Below, in pieces: positions 1-7,988 of a DNA stretch of 40,297 bases. Position 1 is the stretch's first letter. Each line of letters starts with the position of its first letter. The stretch comes from an uncultured Porphyromonas sp. (GTDB lineage Bacteria > Bacteroidota > Bacteroidia > Bacteroidales > Porphyromonadaceae). The stretch is taken from contig CAJPPK010000014.1 in NCBI GenBank assembly GCA_905372565.1, positions 1 through 40,297 on the forward strand, given 5' to 3'. The translations under genes and the position numbers were made by a program. The notes beneath the pieces are model-generated. The model had not been told where the DNA came from. It saw only the letters and a list, made by a program, of their open reading frames with translations, and did not search any database.

Positions 1-115
1 TATACCCAACACCTCGGCCACAATATACCTAACTACCCAGCCACAATAGACCTAACTCCCCGGCCACAATACACCCAATCATACAACCACAATATACCCA
101 AACAAAGCGGGGGAA
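1..115. repeat. Tandem array of 23-bp units (array 1, cut by window edge)
   Basis: The core TATACCYAAY recurs at 1, 24, 47 (TAGAC), 70 (TACAC) and 93, so the spacing is exactly 23 bp for five units. Each unit joint carries CCACAA just before the core, and the rest of the unit (about 7 nt) varies. The last unit degenerates into GCGGGGGAAA. The period is not a multiple of three and no ORF crosses it, so the array is noncoding. It ends about 25 bp before the parC promoter box. A related array lies at 18016-18118. The left end may extend beyond the window. Function unknown. Confidence 0.85.
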
Positions 116-137
116 AGGAGGGCGTTTGGCTTTTCGC

Positions 138-145
138 TATCTTTG
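138..145 (+). promoter_or_regulatory. TATCTTTG -7 promoter box upstream of parC
   Basis: TATCTTTG matches the Bacteroidota -7 consensus TAnnTTTG and lies 31 bp before the ATG at 176. It rules out the TTG at 143 as a start, because that codon lies inside the box. No clear -33 TTTG at 19-20 bp spacing was seen. Confidence 0.6.
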
Positions 146-175
146 CGTCTATATAATTATGGTATAAGCACGCCG

Positions 176-2875
176 ATGAAGCCAGAGATAGAAGACGACG
201 AACTAACTACTTTATCCCCTACCGACACGATCGACACCTCTGCAGAGGATATTAGCGAAGAGGCCTCTTCGGAGGATAGCATCCAGCCCTATCAAGAGGG
301 ACTACCCTATCGTCCCGAGCTGAGCAACCTCTCCCGGATGTACCGCACGTGGTTCTTGGACTACGCCTCCTATGTGATCCTCGAGCGTGCCGTACCGCAC
401 ATCGACGATGGGCTTAAGCCCGTCCAGCGCCGTCTGCTCTACAATATGAAGCGGATGGATAGTGGCAAGCTCATCAAGGTAGCCAATATCGTCGGGGAGA
501 CGATGAAGTACCACCCACACGGGGATGCTTCTATCGGTGATGCACTGGTACAGCTGGGGCAGAAAGGCTTCCTCATCGACACACAGGGGAACTGGGGTAA
601 TATCCTCACGGGCGACCCCGCAGCTGCCGGTCGTTACATCGAGGCTAAGCTCTCCGCCTTTGCCCTAGAAGCGGTCTATAGCGAGCGTGTCACTCCCTGG
701 AAGAAGACCTATGATGGTACGACGGATGAGCCGGTAGCTCTGCCCGTGAAGTTTCCCCTACTCCTTGCTCAGGGGGCTGAGGGTATCGCCGTCGGTCTGT
801 CGTCCAAGATCCTTTCGCATAACTTCGTGGAGCTGGCCGAAGCAGCCTGTGCTTATCTGCGTGGCGAGGAGTTCACGCTCTACCCTGACTTCCCTACCGG
901 CGGGCTCATTGACGTCTCTCGCTACAACGATGGCGAGCGTGGAGGTAGCCTCAAGTCACGAGCTAAGATCGAGAAGATCGACTCGAAAACCCTGAGCATC
1001 TCCGAGCTCCCTGCAGGCAAGACGACCACCACCCTCATCGAATCCATCCTCAAGGCGGTAGAGAAAGGAAAGATCCGCATCCGTCGTGTAGACGACATGA
1101 CGGCCGCTACGACCGACATACGCCTGACCCTAGCGGCGGGCGTCTCCTCTGATAAGGCAATCGATGCGCTCTATGCCTTCACCGACTGCGAAGTCAGCAT
1201 CTCGCCCAACTGCTGTGTGATCTACGAGGAGAAGCCTCTCTTCACTACGGTCAGCGAGCTCCTCCGCTATAGTGTCGAGCGCACAAAGTACCTCTTCGGT
1301 GAGGAACTCAAGATCATGCTCAGTGAGAAGGAGGAGCAATATCTCGGCGCCAGCCTAGAGCGCATCTTCATCGAAGAACGTATATATAAGGATAAGGCCT
1401 TCGAAGATGCCAAGGACGAAGCGACTGCCCTAACGCATATCGCCAAGCGTATCGAGCCGTTTGCCGATCGCTTCCTACGCCCCGTGACCACGGATGACCT
1501 CAAGCGACTCCTGGAGCTACGCATGGCGCGCATCCTTCGCTTCAATCTCCCCAAGCACGAGGCGGCACTCCTACAGATCGAAGCGGACATCAAGCAGCTT
1601 CGCCACGACCTCAATCATCTCACCGACTATACGATCCGCTGGTACGAGCATCTGGTCACTCGCTACGGCAGCGCTTTCCTCCGTCGCACTAAGATCACCA
1701 ACTTCGGCACGATCGAGGTCACGAAGGTAGCCGAGCTGGATGCCAAGCTCTACATCAACCGAGAAGAGGGCTTCTTCGGCACAGCCCTCAAGGAGGGAGA
1801 GTTCGTCTGCAACTGCTCCAGCCTAGACGAGGTGCTGGTGATCTTCCGCTCTGGGAAGTACTTTGTAGGCAAAGTCGAGGACAAGCGCTTCTACGGCCAG
1901 GAGGAAGTGATCTACATCAACCGCTACGTACGTAATGACGAGCGTACTATATATAATGTAGTCTACCGAGATGGCAAGAGCGGATCGGTCTATGCCAAGC
2001 GCTTCAACATCCTCTCTGTCATCCGTGATCGTGTCTACGATATCACTCGTGGCAAGGATGGCTCACGCATCCTCTACCTCTCTGCCAATGGCAATGGAGA
2101 GGCCGAGAAGATCGCCGTGAAGCTGAAGATACGCAACGCTCGCCAGCGACTATTCCAATTCGAAAAGGACTTCTCCGATATCCCTATCAAAGCCAAAAGT
2201 TCGGTAGGTCTCCTTGTCACCAAGGCAGAGGTACACTCAGTGACACTACTCTCCAAGGGCTTCTCTACCCTCGGAGGTCGAGATGTGTGGTTTGATCGAG
2301 ATATCTTCCGAATCAACTACAACGAACAAGGTGAATACCTCGGTGCCTTCCATGCCCGTGATCGCATCCTGATCATCCTCTCCAATGGCGAATGCTATAC
2401 GTCAGACTTCAACGATAACATCCATATCGAGGAGAACCTCCTACGCATCGAGAAGCATCAGCCTAAGAAGCTCTGGACAGCCGTGTACTATGATGCCGAG
2501 CAAAAGCATCACTACATCAAGCGCTTCTACATCGAGGAGGAACAGAAGCGAGAGTTCATCCTCGGCGAGAACCCCAAGAATGAACTGCTTCTGCTCACCG
2601 ACACCTATTATCCCCGCCTACTGATCGGGAAGAAGGAAAAGGACGGAGAGGTACGCACGACAGAGATCGATGTCGAGGAGTTTGCCCTCGTCAAGAGTAT
2701 CCGAGCTCGTGGCAAGCGTATCGCCCCCTACCCCATCGACCAAGTGGAAGAGCTCGCACCGATGAAGCCCTCCCCCATCTTCGAGGAGGAGCACGCTGAG
2801 GAAATGGGAGACTCCTCCGAAGAGACTCCCGACCTTTTCCACGAGCTAGACAATCCTCCTTCACCCAAAGCCTAA
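176..2875 (+). CDS. parC: DNA topoisomerase IV subunit A (ParC/GyrA family)
   Basis: Type IIA topoisomerase breakage-reunion subunit, which with ParE should decatenate chromosomes and relax supercoils in the cytoplasm. Numbering from ATG 176 (899 aa): an acidic N-terminal extension of about 45 residues, then the winged-helix/tower region with VQRRLLYNMKRM, HPHGDASIGDAL near 113-124 and the catalytic tyrosine Tyr154 in AAAGRYIEAKL. A C-terminal half with a degenerate beta-pinwheel and an acidic tail follows. The longer TTG start at 143 is rejected because it lies inside the -7 promoter box. The position equivalent to the quinolone-contact serine (E. coli GyrA Ser83) is Ala118. ParC is preferred over GyrA because of the overall sequence type and poor C-terminal conservation; the GyrA/ParC choice is a family judgement. 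No parE lies in the window. Confidence 0.9.
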   Translation: MKPEIEDDELTTLSPTDTIDTSAEDISEEASSEDSIQPYQEGLPYRPELSNLSRMYRTWFLDYASYVILERAVPHIDDGLKPVQRRLLYNMKRMDSGKLIKVANIVGETMKYHPHGDASIGDALVQLGQKGFLIDTQGNWGNILTGDPAAAGRYIEAKLSAFALEAVYSERVTPWKKTYDGTTDEPVALPVKFPLLLAQGAEGIAVGLSSKILSHNFVELAEAACAYLRGEEFTLYPDFPTGGLIDVSRYNDGERGGSLKSRAKIEKIDSKTLSISELPAGKTTTTLIESILKAVEKGKIRIRRVDDMTAATTDIRLTLAAGVSSDKAIDALYAFTDCEVSISPNCCVIYEEKPLFTTVSELLRYSVERTKYLFGEELKIMLSEKEEQYLGASLERIFIEERIYKDKAFEDAKDEATALTHIAKRIEPFADRFLRPVTTDDLKRLLELRMARILRFNLPKHEAALLQIEADIKQLRHDLNHLTDYTIRWYEHLVTRYGSAFLRRTKITNFGTIEVTKVAELDAKLYINREEGFFGTALKEGEFVCNCSSLDEVLVIFRSGKYFVGKVEDKRFYGQEEVIYINRYVRNDERTIYNVVYRDGKSGSVYAKRFNILSVIRDRVYDITRGKDGSRILYLSANGNGEAEKIAVKLKIRNARQRLFQFEKDFSDIPIKAKSSVGLLVTKAEVHSVTLLSKGFSTLGGRDVWFDRDIFRINYNEQGEYLGAFHARDRILIILSNGECYTSDFNDNIHIEENLLRIEKHQPKKLWTAVYYDAEQKHHYIKRFYIEEEQKREFILGENPKNELLLLTDTYYPRLLIGKKEKDGEVRTTEIDVEEFALVKSIRARGKRIAPYPIDQVEELAPMKPSPIFEEEHAEEMGDSSEETPDLFHELDNPPSPKA

Positions 2876-2900
2876 GTAGGCTCTCACCTCACAGACCTCC

Positions 2901-3881
2901 ATGTTTGACGCAAAGAAGATCCTCCTTCTCCTAGCCCTGAGCTCTGCCTCACTGCAAGCTCAGCAAAGCATAAGCCCAGCCCAACCATCCGCTACGGCAG
3001 TAGCAGGAGGTCGGGCTGGGCTCTTCACTATACCCGAGGCACAGCTGCGCACGACAGTCCCTCAGATCCATCACCAGTACTTGGGGCTGGGGGGAGCACT
3101 GCTTCGAGACACCTACCTCTCTCCATTACGCTACGGAGGTAAGGCCTTCAGCTACATCTCCGAAGTGACACGACTGGGCTACCAACGCCGAGCTGATAGT
3201 GTCACAGCGGCAGGTTCGCTCTTCAGCTACCATGGTCGGCAGGCAGATCAGCGCTGGAGACGACATACACTCCTAACTGTAGATCTCGGCCTGACAACTA
3301 ACCCAGCAGGCAATGCCTCTATCTACACCCTCCAAGGCCGCTACGACTGGGGCTATCTACGTCAGCTATATACCGGAAAGTGGGGGACACTCTCCGTCGG
3401 GGGGAGCCTATCGGCTCTGGCAGGAGTGCGCTATAGCACCCGCAATGGCAATAACCCCGCTAGTCTAGACTTCGGTCTCTCCATCGGACCTAGCCTACTC
3501 TATAGTAAGCGTCTGGGTGGAGAGAAGCTCCCCATGCTGGCCAAGCTCTACCTCCGATCAGGGCTTCTAGGCACCACCTTCTCCCAAGAATTTGGCGAGA
3601 CCTACTACGAGCTCTACTACTATTCGAAGCCTCTGAAACGATTCTCTCTGGCTCACCCTGGGAATGCCCCCGAGCTACAGCTCCTGACCAGCCTAGACCT
3701 CCCCATACTAGACTACCTCACGCTCTCCGTCGGCTATCGCTGGGACTACCGAGAGAAGCGTCTGCATCACTTGCGCTCTGGCTACAGCCAGCATAGTCTC
3801 CTCATCGGTGTCTCCACGACACTGCTCCCTCTCCAAGGACGTCGTGTACGCTCCTCTCACTCCTCCAGCTTACCCTTCTGA
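2901..3881 (+). CDS. Probable outer-membrane beta-barrel protein, DUF3316-like
   Basis: 326 aa with a signal peptide (hydrophobic KKILLLLALSSASLQA, cleavage near residue 20). The rest is rich in alternating aromatic/polar beta strands (for example YTLQGRYDWGYLRQLY and LTLSVGYRWDYREK), as expected for an outer-membrane barrel. The segment GGALLRDTYLSPLRYGGKA resembles the start of the Bacteroidota DUF3316 family; that assignment is from memory of the family. The gene begins 25 bp after parC with no promoter box seen, so read-through from parC is possible. It overlaps the next gene by one base in TGATG, which suggests translational coupling to the S41 lipoprotein. Function unknown. Confidence 0.7.
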   Translation: MFDAKKILLLLALSSASLQAQQSISPAQPSATAVAGGRAGLFTIPEAQLRTTVPQIHHQYLGLGGALLRDTYLSPLRYGGKAFSYISEVTRLGYQRRADSVTAAGSLFSYHGRQADQRWRRHTLLTVDLGLTTNPAGNASIYTLQGRYDWGYLRQLYTGKWGTLSVGGSLSALAGVRYSTRNGNNPASLDFGLSIGPSLLYSKRLGGEKLPMLAKLYLRSGLLGTTFSQEFGETYYELYYYSKPLKRFSLAHPGNAPELQLLTSLDLPILDYLTLSVGYRWDYREKRLHHLRSGYSQHSLLIGVSTTLLPLQGRRVRSSHSSSLPF

Positions 3882-4972
3882 TGCGCCACCTCTTCCCAAT
3901 CCTGGCCCTAGCACTCGCTAGCCTAAACCTCACATCCTGCTCTACCGAGCCAGACTTCAGTGGCGATCCCTATAAGAACTATGATCAGCTCTGGGAGCTC
4001 CTCGATCGTCACTACTGCTACTTCGATCTCAAGCTACCCCAAGGGACCTCTTGGCGTGACCTCTACCACAAGCATCGTAAGGATCTACGTCCCAAGATGA
4101 CCACCGACTCACTCTTCCTCGTGATGACAGAGCTACTCGCAGAGCTTAAGGATGGGCATGTCAATCTCTCCTCAACCTTCGACTACGGACGCTACTGGGG
4201 ATGGAAGGAGGAAGGTCCTCGCTCCTTCGACACCAACCTCATCGATGACTATCTGGGGAAAGACTATCATATCGCTGGTGGTATCGCCTACCGCCAGCTA
4301 CCAGAGCTAGAAGGCATCCAGCGCAAGATACCTATCGGCTATATGCGTGTATCCTCCTTCAACTCCAGCATCTCAGACAGCAACATCTCTGCTGCTATGA
4401 ATCGGCTCAAGGGATGCCTCGGGCTCATCATCGACATCCGTAATAATGGCGGAGGACAAGTCTCCACCTCCGATCGCCTCGCCCAACACTTCATCCGTGA
4501 GCGCAGGCATATCGGCTATATCTCCCACAAGACTGGCCCCGCACACGATGCCTTCTCCGAGAAGAAAGCGGTGTGGATCGAACCTCTAAATGCGGGTACT
4601 ATTTGGCTCAAGCCTACCATCGTCCTGACAAACCAAGGAGTCTATAGTGCAGCCAATGACTTCACCCTCCGCATGAAGGGGCTTCGTCAGGTGCGTATCG
4701 TCGGGTGGAAGACCGGAGGCGGTGGCGGACTTCCTATGTCCTCCGAGCTACCCAATGGCTGGGGTGTACGCTTCTCTGCCTCCCGCACCTATGATGCCTC
4801 GGGCAAGGATATAGAATTTGGTATTGACCCAGACTATGTCGTACGTGGGGAGATCAGCCGAGAGGACAAGACCGATCGCTACATTGAGGCCTCTGCTGCT
4901 CTTTTGACTCGCTGGATCGAGCAGATCCTCCAGAAGCAAGAGGAGAAGCAGCCCAAGTCCCCCACGAACTAG
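3881..4972 (+). CDS. S41-family peptidase, lipoprotein
   Basis: 363 aa with a lipoprotein signal ending in the lipobox LTSC (Cys20), so probably anchored in the periplasm or outer membrane. It is a C-terminal-processing/tricorn-core-type serine protease: an N-terminal helical segment, DGHVNL (91-96), the GLIIDIRNNGGG strand-turn (about 181-192), and the predicted nucleophile Ser256 in GVYSAANDF. No PDZ domain is obvious between 100 and 145, although that segment is short and poorly conserved. ATG overlaps the upstream stop (TGATG), so the two genes are probably co-translated. The substrate is not predictable from the sequence. Confidence 0.85.
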   Translation: MRHLFPILALALASLNLTSCSTEPDFSGDPYKNYDQLWELLDRHYCYFDLKLPQGTSWRDLYHKHRKDLRPKMTTDSLFLVMTELLAELKDGHVNLSSTFDYGRYWGWKEEGPRSFDTNLIDDYLGKDYHIAGGIAYRQLPELEGIQRKIPIGYMRVSSFNSSISDSNISAAMNRLKGCLGLIIDIRNNGGGQVSTSDRLAQHFIRERRHIGYISHKTGPAHDAFSEKKAVWIEPLNAGTIWLKPTIVLTNQGVYSAANDFTLRMKGLRQVRIVGWKTGGGGGLPMSSELPNGWGVRFSASRTYDASGKDIEFGIDPDYVVRGEISREDKTDRYIEASAALLTRWIEQILQKQEEKQPKSPTN

Positions 4973-5002
4973 TCTGACCGAATGATCAACCTCTCTCGGC
5001 AC

Positions 5003-5038
5003 GGAGGTCTACCTCGCTCACAAAGGAGGTAGACCTCC
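5003..5038 (+). terminator. Hairpin after the S41 gene
   Basis: Perfect 13-bp stem GGAGGTCTACCTC / GAGGTAGACCTCC with a 10-nt loop, 30 bp after the S41 stop. It lacks a U tract, so it may be a processing or stability hairpin rather than a true terminator. It contains GGTCTACCT, a motif that returns in other intergenic regions. Confidence 0.55.
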
Positions 5039-5106
5039 CACGAATATCAGCTAAGGCATCCCGATAGTCCAGTATAAAAATCCTCGTTCACTCGTTCATA
5101 TATAAA

Positions 5107-5149
5107 AGTCCCCCGCCAAGGTCTCATCAGAGTTCCTTGGCGGGGGACT
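5107..5149 (-). terminator. Intrinsic terminator of the minus-strand operon
   Basis: Perfect 15-bp stem AGTCCCCCGCCAAGG / CCTTGGCGGGGGACT with a 13-nt loop. On the minus strand it is followed by TTTTATATAT, so it is best read as the end of the operon at 5170-9542. It may also stop transcription arriving from the plus strand. Confidence 0.8.
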
Positions 5150-5169
5150 ATACCGTTGGGGTAGATCGA

Positions 5170-6357
5170 CTACTCTTCTTCGGTGCTACGCTCTACCTGC
5201 GTCCGAGCTAACGCTTGCTCTTGGCGCTGGCGTTCCACCGCTTCTTCGTAGCTCATGGGGCGCTCTGGGCGAGGGAGAGACTTAGGTCTAGTCGCAGGCA
5301 CAGCGGATGTACGAACAGCCTCTTCACGAGGCTGACGACCCTCTGCTGGGGTAGCAGAGTGCTCCTCCCGACTAGACTCTTGTGAGTGTGCGGGCTGTTC
5401 ACGACGAGGCTGACGATCGGGGCGAGGCTGACGGTCGTCTTGACGAGCTGGGCGTTCCTCTGGAGTAGCAGGACGCTCTCCCTGACTAGACTCCTGTGAG
5501 CGTGTAGACTGCTCACGACGAGGCTGACGATCGGGGCGGGGCTGGCGGTCGTCTTGACGAGCTGGGCGTTCCTCTGGGGTAGAAGGGCGCTCTCCCTGAC
5601 TAGACTCCTGCGAGCGTGTAGACTGCTCACGACGAGGCTGACGATCGGGGCGAGGCTGGCGTTCTTCTTGACGAGCTGGGCGTTCCTCTGGAGTAGTAGG
5701 ACGCTCTCCCTGATTAGACTCCTGCGAGCGTGTAGACTGCTCACGGCGAGGCTGACGATCAGGGCGGGGCTGGCGGTCGTCTTGACGAGAAGACTGCTGC
5801 TGATCACGACGAGAAGACTTCTCCTGATGCTGCTGTTGAGGCTGTGCTTGGGCGCCTTCAGTACGATCACGACCTTCGCCGTTCTTTTTCTTCTTACTAC
5901 GACTCTTCTCACGCTGGAGCGTCTCATCATCGGGACGCTGGCGGAGAGAAGTCTGCTTCTCCTTACGAATAGAGCGAAGATTTAAGTCTAAGGCATCGAC
6001 AGAGATCTGTACCTCCCAAATGCAGATGCAGAGGGAGAGAGCTAGCAGGATCATGCCGAAACCAAAGACGTATCCTCCCAAAGCATTCCACTGCATGTAG
6101 TAACAGAACATCGCAGCAAGGCAAACCAAGAGACTGCTAGCCCCAAGCATCTGCATGGCACGAATGAGGTTGAGACGCAGATAGAGATTCTTGATCTGCG
6201 CTGGCGTCGTAGATTCAGCTTCGGGATTGCTTTCATAGCGCTCCTTCAGGCTACGCACGATAGAGGCATAGGAAAGGAAGCGATTCGTATAAGCAAGGAG
6301 GATCAGTGAGATCGCCGAGAATAATAATGAAGGGGTAGTTAGGTTCAGTTCGTTCAT
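5170..6357 (-). CDS. DUF2721-like membrane protein with long repetitive charged tail
   Basis: 395 aa. Residues 1-135 carry three hydrophobic helices (about 9-25, 70-88 and 92-115) and resemble the DUF2721 family, whose function is unknown. From about 140 the protein is hydrophilic, rich in Arg, Gln, Glu, Ser and Pro, and predicted disordered. Residues 191-342 hold four 38-residue repeats, each beginning RQDDRQPRPDRQPRREQ or a close variant; the last one decays. DUF2721 proteins are normally much shorter, so the tail is an addition. It is the last gene of the minus-strand operon, 35 bp after the MBL-LipB stop. The tail is presumably cytoplasmic and could bind nucleic acid or protein; that is inference. 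Confidence 0.75.
   Translation of the reverse strand: MNELNLTTPSLLFSAISLILLAYTNRFLSYASIVRSLKERYESNPEAESTTPAQIKNLYLRLNLIRAMQMLGASSLLVCLAAMFCYYMQWNALGGYVFGFGMILLALSLCICIWEVQISVDALDLNLRSIRKEKQTSLRQRPDDETLQREKSRSKKKKNGEGRDRTEGAQAQPQQQHQEKSSRRDQQQSSRQDDRQPRPDRQPRREQSTRSQESNQGERPTTPEERPARQEERQPRPDRQPRREQSTRSQESSQGERPSTPEERPARQDDRQPRPDRQPRREQSTRSQESSQGERPATPEERPARQDDRQPRPDRQPRREQPAHSQESSREEHSATPAEGRQPREEAVRTSAVPATRPKSLPRPERPMSYEEAVERQRQEQALARTQVERSTEEE
5332..5787 (-). repeat. Four 114-bp in-frame tandem repeats
   Basis: The segment ACGACGAGGCTG recurs at 5401, 5515, 5629 and (as ACGGCGAGGCTG) 5743, a constant 114-bp spacing that equals 38 codons. The copies differ at a few positions, mostly third bases plus D/E, N/S and T/S/A changes. 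Repeat number could change by slippage or recombination without breaking the frame. Confidence 0.9.
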
Positions 6358-6392
6358 AGGACCTAATGAATAGGGATTAATAAGGGGATGGG

Positions 6393-7892
6393 CTAATAGC
6401 GACTAGCTAGTCGCTCAGCCAAACGGCGGTGAATGATCGAGGCTAGGAAGTGCTTGGTGACGGTGATGTCAATCTCCTTGCCTAGTTCACCTGCGATAGA
6501 GGCGACCTTGCCATCCTTGAATCCACAGGGGTTGATCAAGTGGAAGGGAGCTAGGTCGGTATTTACATTAAGAGCGAAACCATGCATCGTGATGTAGCGA
6601 GAACTCTTGACTCCGATAGCACAGATCTTACGCTCGGAGGCTGGCTGTCCGACATCAAGCCAAACACCCGTAGCACCCTCCTTGAGCCCAGCACTAATAC
6701 CGTAGAACTGTAAGAGCTCAATCACAGACTGCTCTAAAAGCTCAATATAAGCCTTCAGACCAAGACCGAAACGCTCCAAGTCTAAGATAGGATAGCCCGT
6801 GATCTGACCTGGCCCATGGTAGGTGACGTCACCTCCTCGCTCCACAGTAAAGTAGTCGTATCCCTGCTCTCGGAGGAAATCCTCACTCATCAGCATATTC
6901 GCACTATCCGCATGCTTACCAAGCGTAAAGACGGGATTATGCTCACAGAATAGGAGGTAGCTCTTCGTAGGACGACCAGCGAACTTAGCATCAAGCTGAG
7001 TTTGGAAGAGCTCCTTCTGTATCGCCCAAGCATCAGCGTAGGCTATACGACCTAGGTCTCGATACTCATAGGGCTCCTCGTAGGCAGGGAGCTCCCCACG
7101 TGTGATACCATCATCAGTCACCTCCAGATAATCCCAGTCGTGAGCTGGCTGAAGATCCCTTGGAAGCATCTCCTCTAGTTGAGCATGGCTGGGGGCATGA
7201 TGTGAGAGATGCGTCAGCAGGGTGAGCTCAGGACGATGCTCGAGTAGCGGTAAGAGCTTCTCCACATCCACCACCGATTGGTGAGATGGGTGAGGACGCT
7301 GATAGCGCAGAGCATTGATGACGAGAAGGCGTGATCCATCGATCTTCGCCCATTCCTGGGGATCGATGCTCTTCATATCCGTAATATAGCTCACCTGCCC
7401 TAAGCGATAGCCTACGATAGGGAGCTTACCATGCATATGAGAGATCGGCGTCACGGTAATATCAAAGAGCTCAAAGGAGCTATCATCTCCCTCCTCAATA
7501 GGACAAAGCTTGAAACGAGGAGTCCCAGGATAGGGATTAGGGCTGAAGACATAGTGCATCCGCTGCTTCACTGCATCCAAGACCCGAGCCTGCCCGTAAA
7601 TGGGAACTTCATTACGCCAAGTGATGGTACGTAGGTCATCCAACCCATAGGTATGATCATAGTGCTCATGCGTCAGGAGGACGGCATCTACACGGTCTAA
7701 GCGCAGATGCGTCGCCTGAGTGTGGAAGTCAGGACCACAATCAATGAGAATCCGCTTTCCCTGAGGTGTCACCACCAGAGCAGAGGTACGCAGACGATGA
7801 TCATAGGGATTAGAGCTGTGACAGACCGGACAGCCACAGCCTACTTCGGGGATACCCGTACTGGTACCCGTACCGAGGAGGATAACCTTCAT
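6393..7892 (-). CDS. lipB: Fusion: PhnP-like metallo-beta-lactamase hydrolase + LipB octanoyltransferase
   Basis: 499 aa, two complete enzymes in one chain. Residues 1-265 are an MBL-fold hydrolase of the PhnP type: metal motif HEHYDH (75-80), His152/His154, Asp172, His228, and a CGCPVC cluster (Cys19, 21, 24) like the structural zinc site of PhnP. Residues about 275-499 are LipB, which moves octanoyl from acyl carrier protein to lipoyl domains: RGGDVTYHGPGQ (352-363), Lys422 in KICAIG and Cys456 in NPCG are the expected catalytic elements. No stop or frameshift separates the halves, and the LipB half matches the usual length of about 215 aa. It lies between murB and the DUF2721 gene in a probable operon. 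The substrate of the MBL half is unknown. Confidence 0.9.
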   Translation of the reverse strand: MKVILLGTGTSTGIPEVGCGCPVCHSSNPYDHRLRTSALVVTPQGKRILIDCGPDFHTQATHLRLDRVDAVLLTHEHYDHTYGLDDLRTITWRNEVPIYGQARVLDAVKQRMHYVFSPNPYPGTPRFKLCPIEEGDDSSFELFDITVTPISHMHGKLPIVGYRLGQVSYITDMKSIDPQEWAKIDGSRLLVINALRYQRPHPSHQSVVDVEKLLPLLEHRPELTLLTHLSHHAPSHAQLEEMLPRDLQPAHDWDYLEVTDDGITRGELPAYEEPYEYRDLGRIAYADAWAIQKELFQTQLDAKFAGRPTKSYLLFCEHNPVFTLGKHADSANMLMSEDFLREQGYDYFTVERGGDVTYHGPGQITGYPILDLERFGLGLKAYIELLEQSVIELLQFYGISAGLKEGATGVWLDVGQPASERKICAIGVKSSRYITMHGFALNVNTDLAPFHLINPCGFKDGKVASIAGELGKEIDITVTKHFLASIIHRRLAERLASRY

Positions 7893-7988
7893 GAATACTA
7901 ATTACGTAAGGTCGTCGGAGAATAAATGAATGAAGAGCGATCAATCTGCGCAACTCTTCAATACTTGCGAGAATAACCAGTGGAAGCT

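Noticed and set aside
1..115. CRISPR array at the 23-bp repeats
   Set aside because: Repeat core plus variable part total only 23 bp, with about 7 variable bases, far too short for spacers; no cas genes are in the window.
143..175. TTG start for parC giving 11 more residues
   Set aside because: The TTG lies inside the TATCTTTG promoter box, so it would not be transcribed as codon 1; ATG 176 is used.
5253..5985. Long open frames of 225 aa (minus) and 143 aa (plus) inside the DUF2721 gene
   Set aside because: They are by-products of the 114-bp repeats and biased codons, which leave other frames open; the translated sequences have no family features.
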